A stretch of DNA of 64,000 nucleotides, taken from positions 62,001 through 126,000 of the forward strand of contig NZ_QLLC01000007.1 of assembly GCF_003350205.1 (NCBI RefSeq), written 5' to 3'. Each line of letters begins with the position of its first letter. Positions within the stretch are counted from its first letter, which is position 1. Both the position numbers and the translations under genes were made by a program. Of the stretch, positions 17,319 through 25,686 are shown piece after piece. Under the pieces are notes generated by a model, which saw nothing but the letters and a program-made list of their open reading frames with translations, was not told where the DNA came from and made no database searches. The DNA is from Brevundimonas bullata. GTDB lineage: Bacteria > Pseudomonadota > Alphaproteobacteria > Caulobacterales > Caulobacteraceae.

Positions 17319-17690
17319 ATGAAGAAAGCCGCGCTTGTCCTCGCCGTCGCCGCCAGCCTGTGGGTCGGCAGCGCCAGCGCCATGACGGTTCAAGAGTTCC
17401 TGACTTCGGCCAACCGCATCCCGCGCAATCCGACCGCCCTGTTGCGGTCGGACACGCGGCGGCTAATGAACGAGATCAACGGCGCCTTCAAAACGGTCGG
17501 CGAGGAGCAGAAAGCGGCCCAGGCATCGAACCGGCGCGCCGCCACCTGCATTCCCGAAGGCGCCAAGATCAGCCTGTCGCCCGACATGATCCTGACCCGC
17601 TTCAACGCCATACCGGCGGCGCGGCGCAATATCAGCGTGACCCAGGCGGTGCGGGAATGGATGGCGGCGGAGCATCCCTGCCCGGCCTGA
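17319..17690 (+). CDS. Small secreted protein with Rap1a/Tai-like C-terminal pattern
   Basis: A 123-residue protein with a clear Sec signal peptide ('MKKAALVLAVAASLWVGSAS', cleavage near Ala-Met). The mature part has two cysteines, in 'TCIPEGAKISL' and the terminal 'EHPCPA', which probably form a disulphide. The spacing and the pattern C-[I/L]-P-x-G ... A-x-x-x-W-x-x-x-x-P-C-P resemble the Rap1a/Tai domain first seen in type VI immunity proteins of Serratia, but the domain is widespread without T6SS. No T6SS gene is in the window, so an immunity role is not implied. The start ATG follows GGAGG at a good distance. The gene is monocistronic before dnaB. Confidence 0.7.
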   Translation: MKKAALVLAVAASLWVGSASAMTVQEFLTSANRIPRNPTALLRSDTRRLMNEINGAFKTVGEEQKAAQASNRRAATCIPEGAKISLSPDMILTRFNAIPAARRNISVTQAVREWMAAEHPCPA

Positions 17691-17801
17691 AGCCTGGCCC
17701 GACCGCTGATCCGACAGGGGTTTTCAGGACCGTCCACAGACGCCGTCGAATGTCCACGATCAAGGCCATGGCCGGGTCTGACGCAGGCGTCGCTTAGGGC
17801 T

Positions 17802-19313
17802 ATGGCTAGTCCCATGAACGCCTTCGCTCCCATGCCCTACGGAAACACAGACCAGGTCTCCGTCTCGTCCATGCCCCACAACCTGGAGGCGGAGCAGGCG
17901 CTGCTGGGCTCGCTGATGTTCGACAACGCCGTGTTCGAGCGGCTGAGCGACCGCCTGCGCGGCTCGCATATGTACGAGCCCTTCCATCAGCGGCTGTTCG
18001 AGGCGATCGAGGATCACATCCGTCAGGGCCTGCTGGCCGAGCCGACCATCCTGATGGAGCGGTTCAAGCAGGACCCGGCCTTCCACGAGTTCGGCGGTCT
18101 GCGATACCTCGCCGACCTTGTCGACCGCGCCCCCCCGGCCGCCAACGCCCCCGACTACGCCCGCGTCATCTATGACCTGGCCCTGCGTCGCGACCTGATC
18201 CGTATCGGCGGCGAGATGATCAAGCAGGCGCCCAACCCAGAGACGCCCGCCGACGAACAGATCGAACAGGCGGAACAGACCCTCTATTCGCTGGCTGAAA
18301 CGGGCAAGCCGTCGTCGGGCTTCGTCAGCTTCTCGACCGCCCTGGCCGGGGCCGTCGAAATGGCGGGCGAAGCCTATCAGCGTGAGGGCAAGCTGGCGGG
18401 TCTGGCCACCGGCCTGAACGACCTGGACCGCAAGCTGGGCGGCCTGCACCCCTCCGACCTTCTGATCCTCGCGGGTCGTCCGTCGATGGGCAAGACGGCG
18501 CTCGCCACCAACATGGCCTTCAACGTGGCCCGCGCCTATCAGTGGGAACCGACGCCCGAGGGCCGCAAGACGGTCAACGGGGGCGTCGTCGCCTTCTACT
18601 CGCTGGAAATGAGCGCCGAACAGCTGGCCATGCGTATTCTGGCCGATGCGTCCGGCGTGTCCTCGGACAAGCTGCGCAAGGGCGAGATCGACGCCTCGGA
18701 CTTCGGTAAGCTGCGCGACGCGGCGGTCGAGATCGGCGAGAGCCCCCTCTATATCGACGCCACCGGCGGCATCTCCATCTCCAAGCTGGCGGCGCGGGCG
18801 CGACGTCTGAAGCGGATGGAGCACGGCCTGGACCTGATCATCGTCGACTACCTGCAACTGGTGACGACGGGCGAAGGCGGCGGTCAGAAGAACCGGGTGC
18901 AGGAAGTGTCCGAGATCACCGGCGGCCTGAAGGCCCTGGCCAAGGAACTGGGCGTGCCGATCATCGCCCTGTCGCAGCTGTCGCGTCAGGTCGAGCAGCG
19001 CGAAGACAAGCGCCCGCAACTGTCCGACCTGCGTGAATCAGGCTCGATCGAGCAGGACGCCGACTGCGTCATGTTCGTCTATCGCGAAAGCTACTATCTG
19101 GGCCGCGCCGAACCGCGCGAGGGCTCTGAGGAGCACCTGCAATGGCAGCAGGACATGGACCGGCTGCAGGGCCAGGCCGAGGTGGTCATCGGCAAGCAGC
19201 GTCACGGCCCCATCGGCATCGTCAAGCTGGCCTTCGACGCGGACACCGTCCGCTTCGGCAACCTAGCCCACGACGACCGCTACGGCAGCGCCTTCGCGGA
19301 CATCCCTGAGTAG
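17802..19313 (+). CDS. dnaB: Replicative DNA helicase
   Basis: DnaB is the hexameric 5'-3' helicase at the replication fork. The 503-residue protein has the N-terminal DnaG-binding domain from 'MPHNLEAEQALLGSLMFDN' and the RecA-like C-terminal domain with Walker A 'AGRPSMGKTALAT' and Walker B 'LIIVDYLQL', followed by 'ALSQLSRQVEQREDKRPQLS' and 'DLRESGSIEQDAD'. A short insertion near residues 245-255 ('EPTPEGRKTVNG') lies after the Walker A helix, as in other Caulobacterales. I use the ATG at 17802; the in-frame ATG 12 bases downstream is a possible alternative. alr follows after a 361-base repeat-bearing gap. Confidence 0.96.
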   Translation: MASPMNAFAPMPYGNTDQVSVSSMPHNLEAEQALLGSLMFDNAVFERLSDRLRGSHMYEPFHQRLFEAIEDHIRQGLLAEPTILMERFKQDPAFHEFGGLRYLADLVDRAPPAANAPDYARVIYDLALRRDLIRIGGEMIKQAPNPETPADEQIEQAEQTLYSLAETGKPSSGFVSFSTALAGAVEMAGEAYQREGKLAGLATGLNDLDRKLGGLHPSDLLILAGRPSMGKTALATNMAFNVARAYQWEPTPEGRKTVNGGVVAFYSLEMSAEQLAMRILADASGVSSDKLRKGEIDASDFGKLRDAAVEIGESPLYIDATGGISISKLAARARRLKRMEHGLDLIIVDYLQLVTTGEGGGQKNRVQEVSEITGGLKALAKELGVPIIALSQLSRQVEQREDKRPQLSDLRESGSIEQDADCVMFVYRESYYLGRAEPREGSEEHLQWQQDMDRLQGQAEVVIGKQRHGPIGIVKLAFDADTVRFGNLAHDDRYGSAFADIPE

Positions 19314-19325
19314 GGATCGGGGGCT

Positions 19326-19367
19326 ATTGCACTGGGCGAAGAAAAAAACAGTGCAATTGGTGCAATG
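19326..19367 (+). repeat. 42-bp dispersed hairpin repeat, copy 2
   Basis: This unit lies 12 bases downstream of the dnaB stop. Its arms ATTGCACTG and CAGTGCAAT enclose a 14-base loop that contains seven consecutive A, followed by TGGTGCAATG. It matches copy 1 (11480-11521) at 40 of 42 positions, in opposite orientation on the chromosome. Confidence 0.85.
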
Positions 19368-19674
19368 GGCGGAGAGACGCGGATCGCCTCCTGCGCTCAT
19401 CCCTTAAGGACGGCGCCCTCACCCCCATCCCCGGCCCTTCCCCCCTCGAGGGGGAAGGGAGAGAAATTCGTGGTTGGCGGACGGCGGCGGATGGCGATGT
19501 CAAAGACCGGCAAGCGCCAATCTAGGCCAGAGGCGGACTACGGCGCGCTGGCGGGCGGCGGCGGCGCGCAATCCCGGGCGGTTCAAGGGATTGGAGGCGA
19601 GTGATAGGCGAGCAGACGGCGGAAAGCCGCGCAAAGCCGGTGGCGCCGCACGAAACTTGCGGCATAAGGGGGCT
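19368..19674. other. Gap between dnaB repeat and alr, with a palindrome at 19435-19459
   Basis: The gap holds a second palindrome, CCCTTCCCCC around a central TCGA with GGGGGAAGGG (19435-19459), of a type seen in other intergenic regions here. Short open frames cross 19474-19674 and continue into alr, but they are low-complexity Gly/Arg/Ala-rich and have no start supported by a ribosome-binding site. I call no gene. Confidence 0.6.
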
Positions 19675-20712
19675 ATGTCCCTCCCCGCCTCTCTCACCGT
19701 CGATCTCAGCGCCCTGGCGCGCAATTTCCACACCCTGCAAGGCCTGATCGGCGTGCCGGTCAATCCGGTCGTGAAGGCCGACGGCTATGGCCTGGGCGCC
19801 GCCGCGGTGGCCAGGCGGCTGATGGCTGAAGGGGCGCGGACCTTCTTCGTCGCGCGGGCGGCCGAGGGCGTGGCTCTGCGTGAGGCCCTGGGGGCTGAGC
19901 CGGTCATCTATGTGCTGGACGGCTGTCACGGCGCGTCAGCGAGTCTGATCAAGGCGGCGAACCTGCGCCCTGTGCTGAACCAGCCCGGCCAGATCGCGGC
20001 CTGGACGGCGGCGGGCGGCGGCGCCTGCGGGCTGCAACTGGACACCGGCATGAACCGGCTGGGCTTCCGCGTCGAGGACGCGCCCGAGCCGTTCGAGGGG
20101 CTGGAGCTGGTCATGACCCACCTGGCCTGCGCCGACGAACCGGCCAACCCGATGAACCGGGCCCAGCGCGATGCCTATGCCGCCGCAGTCACCCGATATC
20201 CGGGCGTGACGCGGTCGTTCGCCAACTCGGGCGGCTGCTTCCTGGGGCCGGACTTCGCCTTTGACGCAGCCCGGCCCGGCATCTGCCTGTTCGGCGGCGG
20301 GCCTGAGGGCAAGCCCGACAGGCGCATCGCCCCGGTGGCCACGCTGAACGCCCAGATCATGCAGGTGCGCGACGTGCCGGCGGGCGAGACGGTCGGCTAT
20401 TCGCAAGGCTATCGCGCCGAGGCGCCGATCCGCGTGGCGACCTGCGGGACCGGCTATGCCGACGGGGTCATGCGCAGCAATAGCCCGAACGGCCAGGTCT
20501 GGGTGGCGGGGGCCTTGCGTCCCATCATCGGCCGGGTGTCGATGGACGTGCTGGCGGTGGACGTCACCGGCCTGGACGTGGCGGCGGGCGACACGGTCGA
20601 GATCTTCGGCGCCAACCGTCTGGTGGACGACGCGGCGACGGCGGCGGGAACCATCAGCTATGAGATGCTGACCTCGATCACGCCGCGCGTGCCGCGCCTC
20701 TACGTCGGCTGA
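19675..20712 (+). CDS. alr: Alanine racemase
   Basis: Alr interconverts L- and D-alanine for peptidoglycan synthesis and uses PLP. The 345-residue protein has the PLP lysine in 'NPVVKADGYGLGA' near residue 35 and the second-domain catalytic Tyr in 'VGYSQGYRAEAPIRVATCGTG' (read here as YSQGY), plus 'GRVSMDVLAVDVT'. The frame is open for 67 more codons upstream, but the ATG at 19675 follows AAGGGGG and begins at the expected N-terminus ('LTVDLSALARNFH'). It ends 4 bases before the convergent YIP1 gene, so there is no room for a separate terminator. Confidence 0.95.
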   Translation: MSLPASLTVDLSALARNFHTLQGLIGVPVNPVVKADGYGLGAAAVARRLMAEGARTFFVARAAEGVALREALGAEPVIYVLDGCHGASASLIKAANLRPVLNQPGQIAAWTAAGGGACGLQLDTGMNRLGFRVEDAPEPFEGLELVMTHLACADEPANPMNRAQRDAYAAAVTRYPGVTRSFANSGGCFLGPDFAFDAARPGICLFGGGPEGKPDRRIAPVATLNAQIMQVRDVPAGETVGYSQGYRAEAPIRVATCGTGYADGVMRSNSPNGQVWVAGALRPIIGRVSMDVLAVDVTGLDVAAGDTVEIFGANRLVDDAATAAGTISYEMLTSITPRVPRLYVG

Positions 20713-20716
20713 GGGG

Positions 20717-21358
20717 TCAGCTGAGGGCCAGCGCGCCCAGACCGACCGTGCCGACCACGAAGCTGGCGACGACGCCAGCGGCGATGGCGCCGACGACCAT
20801 CCACAGCACGATGGCGGAGACGACGACGACCGCCGTATAGCCCAGGGCCTTGTCCTGCGGCGCCTTCATCACGGTCGGCAGACCGAGGTAGAGCAGGTAG
20901 AAGCCGTAGAGGCCCAGCAGGCCGCCCAGCCAGGCCAGGGCCGGGAACAGGTTGAAGATCGACGCCACCCAGGCGGCGGTCATCGAATAGACGGCGACCT
21001 TCATCGCCTGCACCTTGTCCCTGGTCCCGTTGAAGGTCGGCGCCAGGGCGTCGATGATCAGGCCCAGAACGAAGACCGAGAGCAGCGACAAGCCCCAGGT
21101 GACGATGGCGCCCAGAAGGCCGCCGACCACGGGCGTGCGCATCACCGAGCCGAAGATGTGGATCGGGAACAGCTGTCCGCCGATCAGGCTGGCCACCGGG
21201 CCGATCGCGGCCAGCAGCATGGCGTAGCGGGCGAACAGGCTGCGCGTCGTGGCGTATTCGGCGTCGATGACCGGCCACTCCAGCTTGGGCCGCATCAGGA
21301 TGTTCTGCACGCGGGCGACGAGGCCCGGATCAATGGCGGGCGGGTTCGGAGCGGTCAT
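20717..21358 (-). CDS. YIP1-family integral membrane protein
   Basis: This 213-residue protein has a short cytoplasmic N-terminus followed by about five transmembrane segments. 'VARVQNILMRPKLEWPVIDAE' (split by the hydrophilic turn) is the typical bacterial YIP1 start, in which W-P precedes the first membrane helix. The molecular role of the bacterial family is unknown. It is convergent with alr and divergent from radA, with 160 bases before radA. Confidence 0.85.
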   Translation of the reverse strand: MTAPNPPAIDPGLVARVQNILMRPKLEWPVIDAEYATTRSLFARYAMLLAAIGPVASLIGGQLFPIHIFGSVMRTPVVGGLLGAIVTWGLSLLSVFVLGLIIDALAPTFNGTRDKVQAMKVAVYSMTAAWVASIFNLFPALAWLGGLLGLYGFYLLYLGLPTVMKAPQDKALGYTAVVVVSAIVLWMVVGAIAAGVVASFVVGTVGLGALALS

Positions 21359-21518
21359 GGGGGCCTCGGCGGGGGGTGAGTCGTATCAGCGCTATAGCTT
21401 GGCAGGATGACGGGCATATGAGGCCTAATGCAACCCGCGCGCCCGCCTTGCGTCAAAGCCGGTCGCAGCCGCGCGCATGACCCCTCGCCCGCGCCGCGAT
21501 TCCTGCTAGGTCAGGGTC

Positions 21519-22892
21519 ATGGCGCGCGATACCCTTCTCTATGTCTGTCAGTCCTGCGGGGCGGTTCACACCAAGTGGGCGGGGCAATGCTCCGGCTGCG
21601 GCGAGTGGAACACATTGGCCGAGGAATCGAAGTCGGCCCCGCCCGGCGCGATGAAGCCGAGCTCCACGGCGCGCGGACGGGGCCTGCAGTTCGAGACCCT
21701 GCAATCCGACACGCCCGAGCCGCCGCGCATCGTCACCGGCGTGACCGAGTTCGACCGCGTCTGCGGCGGCGGCGTGGTGCCGGGCTCGGCCATCCTGCTG
21801 GGCGGCGACCCTGGCGTGGGCAAGTCGACCCTGCTGCTGGAGGTCACGGCCAAGGCGGCGCGCAACGGCGCCCGCGTGGCCTATATCTCGGGCGAAGAAG
21901 CCATTGAACAGATCCGCGCCCGCGCCAAACGCATGGGCGTGGCCGACGCCGCTGTGTCATTGGCGTCTGCGACCGCGCTGCGCGAAATCCTGACGACGCT
22001 GAAGCGCGACAAGTTCGACATCGTCATCATCGATTCCATCCAGACCCTGTGGTCCGACGCGCACGAGGCCGGGCCAGGCTCCGTGACCCAGGTCCGCGCC
22101 TGCGCCGCCGAACTGGTGCGGCTGGCCAAGGACAACGGCCCGGCCATCGTCCTGGTCGGCCATGTCACCAAGGACGGCCAGATCGCCGGGCCGCGCGTGG
22201 TCGAGCACATGGTCGACGCGGTGCTCAGCTTCGAGGGCGAGCGCGGCTATCCCTTCCGCATCCTGCGCGCCGGCAAGAACCGTTTCGGCGCCACGGACGA
22301 GATCGGCGTCTTCGAGATGAGCGACGTCGGATTGCGTGAAGTGACCAACCCGTCCGCCCTGTTCCTGGGCGAAGGCAAGGAGCGGGCGCCGGGCGCCGCC
22401 GTCTTCGCAGGCATAGAAGGGTCGCGGCCTGTTCTGGTTGAAATACAGGCGCTTGTCGCCCCTTCTGCATACGGCACGCCAAGGCGCGCCGTCGTCGGCT
22501 GGGACAATGGCCGCCTGGCGATGCTGCTCGCCGTGCTGGAGGCGCGCTGCGGTCTCGGCTTTGGGGACAAGGACGTCTATCTGAACATCGCCGGGGGTTT
22601 GCGGATCAGCGAGCCCGCCGCCGACCTAGCCGCCGCCGCGGCCCTTATTTCCTCGGCGCTGGACATGCCCCTGCCCCAGGGCTGCGTCGTCTTCGGCGAG
22701 ATCGGCCTGTCGGGCGAGGTCCGCGCCGTCAATCGCGCCGAGGCCCGGCTGAGAGAGGCGCAGAAGCTGGGCTTCGACCGCGCCCTGGCCCCGGCGCAGG
22801 CCAAGGGCAAGGTCAAGAAGGGCGACGTCGCCATCACCTCCGCCGGCCTGCTGACCGAGGTGGTCGAGCGAATCTCCCAAAACCGCTATTGA
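21519..22892 (+). CDS. radA: DNA repair protein RadA/Sms
   Basis: RadA is a RecA-related helicase that extends heteroduplex in recombination. The 457-residue protein has the N-terminal zinc finger 'CQSCGAVHTKWAGQCSGCGE' (C-x2-C...C-x2-C), Walker A 'GGDPGVGKSTLL' near residue 95, the diagnostic 'KNRFG' motif near residue 255, and the Lon-protease-like C-terminal domain starting near 'VALVAPSAYGTPRR'-type sequence. The start ATG at 21519 fits the zinc finger position. It is followed after 49 bases by cvpA and then purF, an order widespread in proteobacteria. Confidence 0.97.
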   Translation: MARDTLLYVCQSCGAVHTKWAGQCSGCGEWNTLAEESKSAPPGAMKPSSTARGRGLQFETLQSDTPEPPRIVTGVTEFDRVCGGGVVPGSAILLGGDPGVGKSTLLLEVTAKAARNGARVAYISGEEAIEQIRARAKRMGVADAAVSLASATALREILTTLKRDKFDIVIIDSIQTLWSDAHEAGPGSVTQVRACAAELVRLAKDNGPAIVLVGHVTKDGQIAGPRVVEHMVDAVLSFEGERGYPFRILRAGKNRFGATDEIGVFEMSDVGLREVTNPSALFLGEGKERAPGAAVFAGIEGSRPVLVEIQALVAPSAYGTPRRAVVGWDNGRLAMLLAVLEARCGLGFGDKDVYLNIAGGLRISEPAADLAAAAALISSALDMPLPQGCVVFGEIGLSGEVRAVNRAEARLREAQKLGFDRALAPAQAKGKVKKGDVAITSAGLLTEVVERISQNRY

Positions 22893-22941
22893 GACGGCCT
22901 CTGTTCCTCCAGCGCCCCCTCTTCTAAGGACCTCAGCGCGC

Positions 22942-23478
22942 GTGACCGGCTACGACGTCTTCGTCATCCTTGTGCTTCTGGCCTCCGGCGCCGCCGGCTG
23001 GTTCCGGGGCGGCGTGCGCGAGCTGACGGCCCTGTTCAGCTTCTTCCTGGCGGGGTTGCTGGCTCTGATCACCCTGCCGTGGACCGCGCCGTTCGGGCGG
23101 TCGCTGGTCGATCCTGACTGGGCCGGGTCGGTGCTGGCCGTGGGGCTGACCTTCCTGATTCTCTATTTCGGCCTGCGCTTCCTCGGCTCGGCCCTTTCCA
23201 AGGGCGCGCGCGGGAATGCGCTGGGCGCCTTTGACCAGACCTTTGGTCTGTTGCTTGGACTGGTGCGGGCCCTGGCCCTGATCGGCGGCGCCCACCTGAC
23301 CATCATGGGGGTGATGACCGACAATCCCCCGCGCTGGCTGACCCAGGCCACCCTGGCCCCGGTCAGCGCCAAGGCCGCCGAGATCATCCAGATCGTGCTG
23401 CCGACGCTAGGAAAGGGCGCAGACGCGCTCACGCCCGTCGTCGGATCTTCCGTCCGCGAAGGGTTTTCCGATCAATGA
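22942..23478 (+). CDS. cvpA: CvpA-family inner-membrane protein
   Basis: CvpA was found as a protein needed for colicin V production and is linked to envelope and stress tolerance; its biochemical role is not settled. The 178-residue protein has four predicted membrane segments with the family start 'YDVFVILVLLASGAAGWFRG' and 'GLLLGLVRALALIGG'. The start is GTG at 22942. It sits before purF as in E. coli and many other bacteria. Its stop overlaps an ATG that opens a 17-codon frame ending at 23528, before purF. Confidence 0.9.
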   Translation: MTGYDVFVILVLLASGAAGWFRGGVRELTALFSFFLAGLLALITLPWTAPFGRSLVDPDWAGSVLAVGLTFLILYFGLRFLGSALSKGARGNALGAFDQTFGLLLGLVRALALIGGAHLTIMGVMTDNPPRWLTQATLAPVSAKAAEIIQIVLPTLGKGADALTPVVGSSVREGFSDQ

Positions 23479-23560
23479 GCCTTGCCCTCGACGTAATGGC
23501 GGACTACGTGCGCGGCGCCACCGCCTGAGTTACCCTGTTCCCGGTCATCGGAGCCTGACG

Positions 23561-25066
23561 ATGCGCCACCATATCGCCGATCCCATCATTCACCGCGAAC
23601 ACTGGCGCGAGCCGGAGGATGATCAACTCCGCTTGGAGTGCGGCGTCTGCGGCGTCTGGGGGGCGCCCGAGAACGAAGCCTCCTCCATCGTGGCCCTGGG
23701 TCTGCACGCCTTGCAGCATCGCGGTCAGGAAGCGTGCGGCATCGCCAGCGTCCATGACGACCGCTTCTACACCGAGCGCCATCAGGGCCTGGTGGGCGAG
23801 GCCTTCGGCAACGCCGAGCTGACCACCCGCCTGCCCGGCGGGGCCGCGGTCGGCCACACCCGTTATTCCACCGCCGGCGGCAGCTTCCTGCGCAACATCC
23901 AGCCGATGTTCGCCGATCTGGACCAGGGCGGCATCGCCATCGCCCACAACGGCAACCTGACGAATTTCAAGCACCTGCACGGACAACTTGTGTCCGAAGG
24001 CGCGATTTTCCAGTCCACCTCGGACTCCGAAGCCATCCTTCACCTGATCGCCCGCAGCCGTAAGGCCAAGATCATCGAGCGCTTCATCGACGCCCTGGGC
24101 CGGATCGAGGGCGGTTACGCCCTGGTCGCCCAGACGCGGTTCAAGATGATCGGCGCCCGCGACCCCCTGGGCATCCGTCCGCTGGTGCTGGGCAAGGTCG
24201 GCGAAGCCTGGGTGCTGGCGTCCGAGACCTGTGCGCTGGACACCATTGGCGCCACCTTCATTCGCGATGTCGAGCATGGCGAAGTCGTCGTCATCGACGA
24301 GGAAGGCCTGACCTCGATCAAGCCCTTCCCGGCCCGCGCCGCCCGCCCCTGCCTGTTCGAATATGTCTATTTCGCCCGCCCCGACAGCGTGGTGAACGGC
24401 CGCTCAGTCTATAACGTCCGCAAGGAAATGGGCCGCCGTCTGGCGCGCGAGTTCCAGGTCGACGCCGATGTGGTCGTGCCGGTGCCGGACTCCGGCGTGC
24501 CGGCGGCCTTGGGCTATGCCCAGGAAAGCGGCATTCCCTACGAGATGGGCATCATCCGCAGCCACTATCTGGGCCGCACCTTCATCCAGCCCAGCCAGGG
24601 CGCCCGGCAGAAGGGCGTGCGCATGAAACACAGCCCCAACCGCGCCGCGCTGGAAGGCAAGCGCGTGGTCCTGATCGACGATTCGATCGTGCGCGGCACC
24701 ACCTCGCTGAAGCTGGTGCGCGCCGTCCGCGCGGCCGGTGCCAAGGAGGTCCACCTGCGCTCGGCCAGCCCGCAGATCCTCTTCCCCGACTTCTACGGCA
24801 TCGACATGCCCGAACGGACGCAGCTGATGGCCGCGACACATTCCATGGACGAGATGCGCGCCATCCTGGAAGTCGATTCCCTCGGCTTCCTGTCCATTGA
24901 CGGGTTGTACGACGCCATGGGCGTGGGACCGCGCGATCCGGCCCAGCCGCAGTTCACGGACCACTATTTCACCGGCGACTATCCGACCCGTCTGGTGGAC
25001 CGCGAAATCGAAGAAGGCGGCCGCGACGCACGCGGTGCGCAACTTTCCCTGCTGGTGACCGCTTAA
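23561..25066 (+). CDS. purF: Amidophosphoribosyltransferase
   Basis: PurF makes phosphoribosylamine from PRPP and glutamine, the first committed step of purine synthesis. The 501-residue protein has a 26-residue propeptide before Cys27 of 'ECGVCGVWG', the glutaminase nucleophile after processing. The glutaminase domain has 'LQHRGQEACGI' and 'GHTRYST', and the phosphoribosyltransferase domain has the PRPP motif 'VVLIDDSIVRGTTSLKLV'. The presence of the propeptide suggests the B. subtilis-like, Fe-S-containing branch; conserved Cys residues for the cluster were not confirmed. The ATG follows GGAG by 8 bases. Confidence 0.96.
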   Translation: MRHHIADPIIHREHWREPEDDQLRLECGVCGVWGAPENEASSIVALGLHALQHRGQEACGIASVHDDRFYTERHQGLVGEAFGNAELTTRLPGGAAVGHTRYSTAGGSFLRNIQPMFADLDQGGIAIAHNGNLTNFKHLHGQLVSEGAIFQSTSDSEAILHLIARSRKAKIIERFIDALGRIEGGYALVAQTRFKMIGARDPLGIRPLVLGKVGEAWVLASETCALDTIGATFIRDVEHGEVVVIDEEGLTSIKPFPARAARPCLFEYVYFARPDSVVNGRSVYNVRKEMGRRLAREFQVDADVVVPVPDSGVPAALGYAQESGIPYEMGIIRSHYLGRTFIQPSQGARQKGVRMKHSPNRAALEGKRVVLIDDSIVRGTTSLKLVRAVRAAGAKEVHLRSASPQILFPDFYGIDMPERTQLMAATHSMDEMRAILEVDSLGFLSIDGLYDAMGVGPRDPAQPQFTDHYFTGDYPTRLVDREIEEGGRDARGAQLSLLVTA

Positions 25067-25072
25067 GGCGGG

Positions 25073-25414
25073 ATGATCCAGCTCGGCTACTTCACCCTCG
25101 ACACGCCTGACGTCGAAAAGGCCCGCGCCTTCTATGCGGGTCTGTTCGGCTGGATGTTCGACGAAGCCGACTCACACCCGACCTACGCCCACGTAAAGGG
25201 ATCAGACCCCGCCTTTGGCATCACCAAGGGGGAGCACAGGGCCTTTCCCCATCTCTACTTCCGCGTGGACGACATTCACGCGGTCTGCGCCCGCGTACGA
25301 GAACTGGGCGGACACGCCGCCATCCCCGCCGAAAGCCCCTCCGGCCTGTCCGCCATTGTCGCCGACGATCAGGGCGTCAGCTTCAGCCTGTGGCAGCCGG
25401 CGCCGGGGTACTAA
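25073..25414 (+). CDS. VOC (glyoxalase/bleomycin-resistance/dioxygenase fold) protein
   Basis: This 113-residue single-domain VOC protein starts 'MIQLGYFTLDTPDVEKARAF' and continues 'YAGLFGWMF', the common N-terminal pattern of this superfamily, and ends 'DDQGVSFSLWQPAP'. The superfamily uses paired beta-alpha-beta-beta-beta modules to bind metals or small molecules; substrate and metal ligands cannot be assigned from this protein. It starts 6 bases after purF, so it is probably in the same transcript, and is followed by a long repeat element. Confidence 0.85.
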   Translation: MIQLGYFTLDTPDVEKARAFYAGLFGWMFDEADSHPTYAHVKGSDPAFGITKGEHRAFPHLYFRVDDIHAVCARVRELGGHAAIPAESPSGLSAIVADDQGVSFSLWQPAPGY

Positions 25415-25423
25415 TTTTGCCTT

Positions 25424-25622
25424 CCCTCTCCCAATGGGAGAGGGCTTGAGCCTCCAAGAGCGTAGCGATTGGCAAGGCGAAAGGGTGAGGGTCGCCGTCA
25501 ACCGTCGGCGTAAGTCATCGCTCCACGGCTTGCGCCGAATGGACCCTCAGCCCCTCACCCTTTCGCGCAAGAACGATCGCTTGCGCTCTCGTGCGCTCAA
25601 GCCCTCTCCCGCCGGGAGAGGG
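25424..25622. repeat. Composite inverted-repeat element, copy 2
   Basis: The same ordered sub-motifs as at 4630-4894 occur here: CCCTCTCCC-aa-TGGGAGAGGG with GCTTGAGC (25424-25451), then GCGAAAGGGTGAGGGT (25477-25492). On the right side come CCCCTCACCCTTTCGCGC (25550-25567), then GCGCTCAAGC and CCCTCTCCC-gcc-GGGAGAGGG (to 25622). The centre differs from copy 1 in length and sequence, while the arms are conserved. It separates the purF-VOC transcript from the SDR gene. Confidence 0.85.
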
Positions 25623-25686
25623 ATCAGGCTGCACCAATCTCAGCCCCCTCCTTCCAACCCGCGACGGGTCGCGCTATCAGCCCACC

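Noticed and set aside
17319..17690. T6SS immunity protein
   Set aside because: No T6SS effector or structural gene is nearby, so only the fold resemblance is reported.
19474..19674. In-frame upstream extension of alr as an N-terminal domain
   Set aside because: The residues are Gly/Arg/Ala-rich and not like an alr domain. A good ribosome-binding site precedes the ATG at 19675, where family similarity begins.
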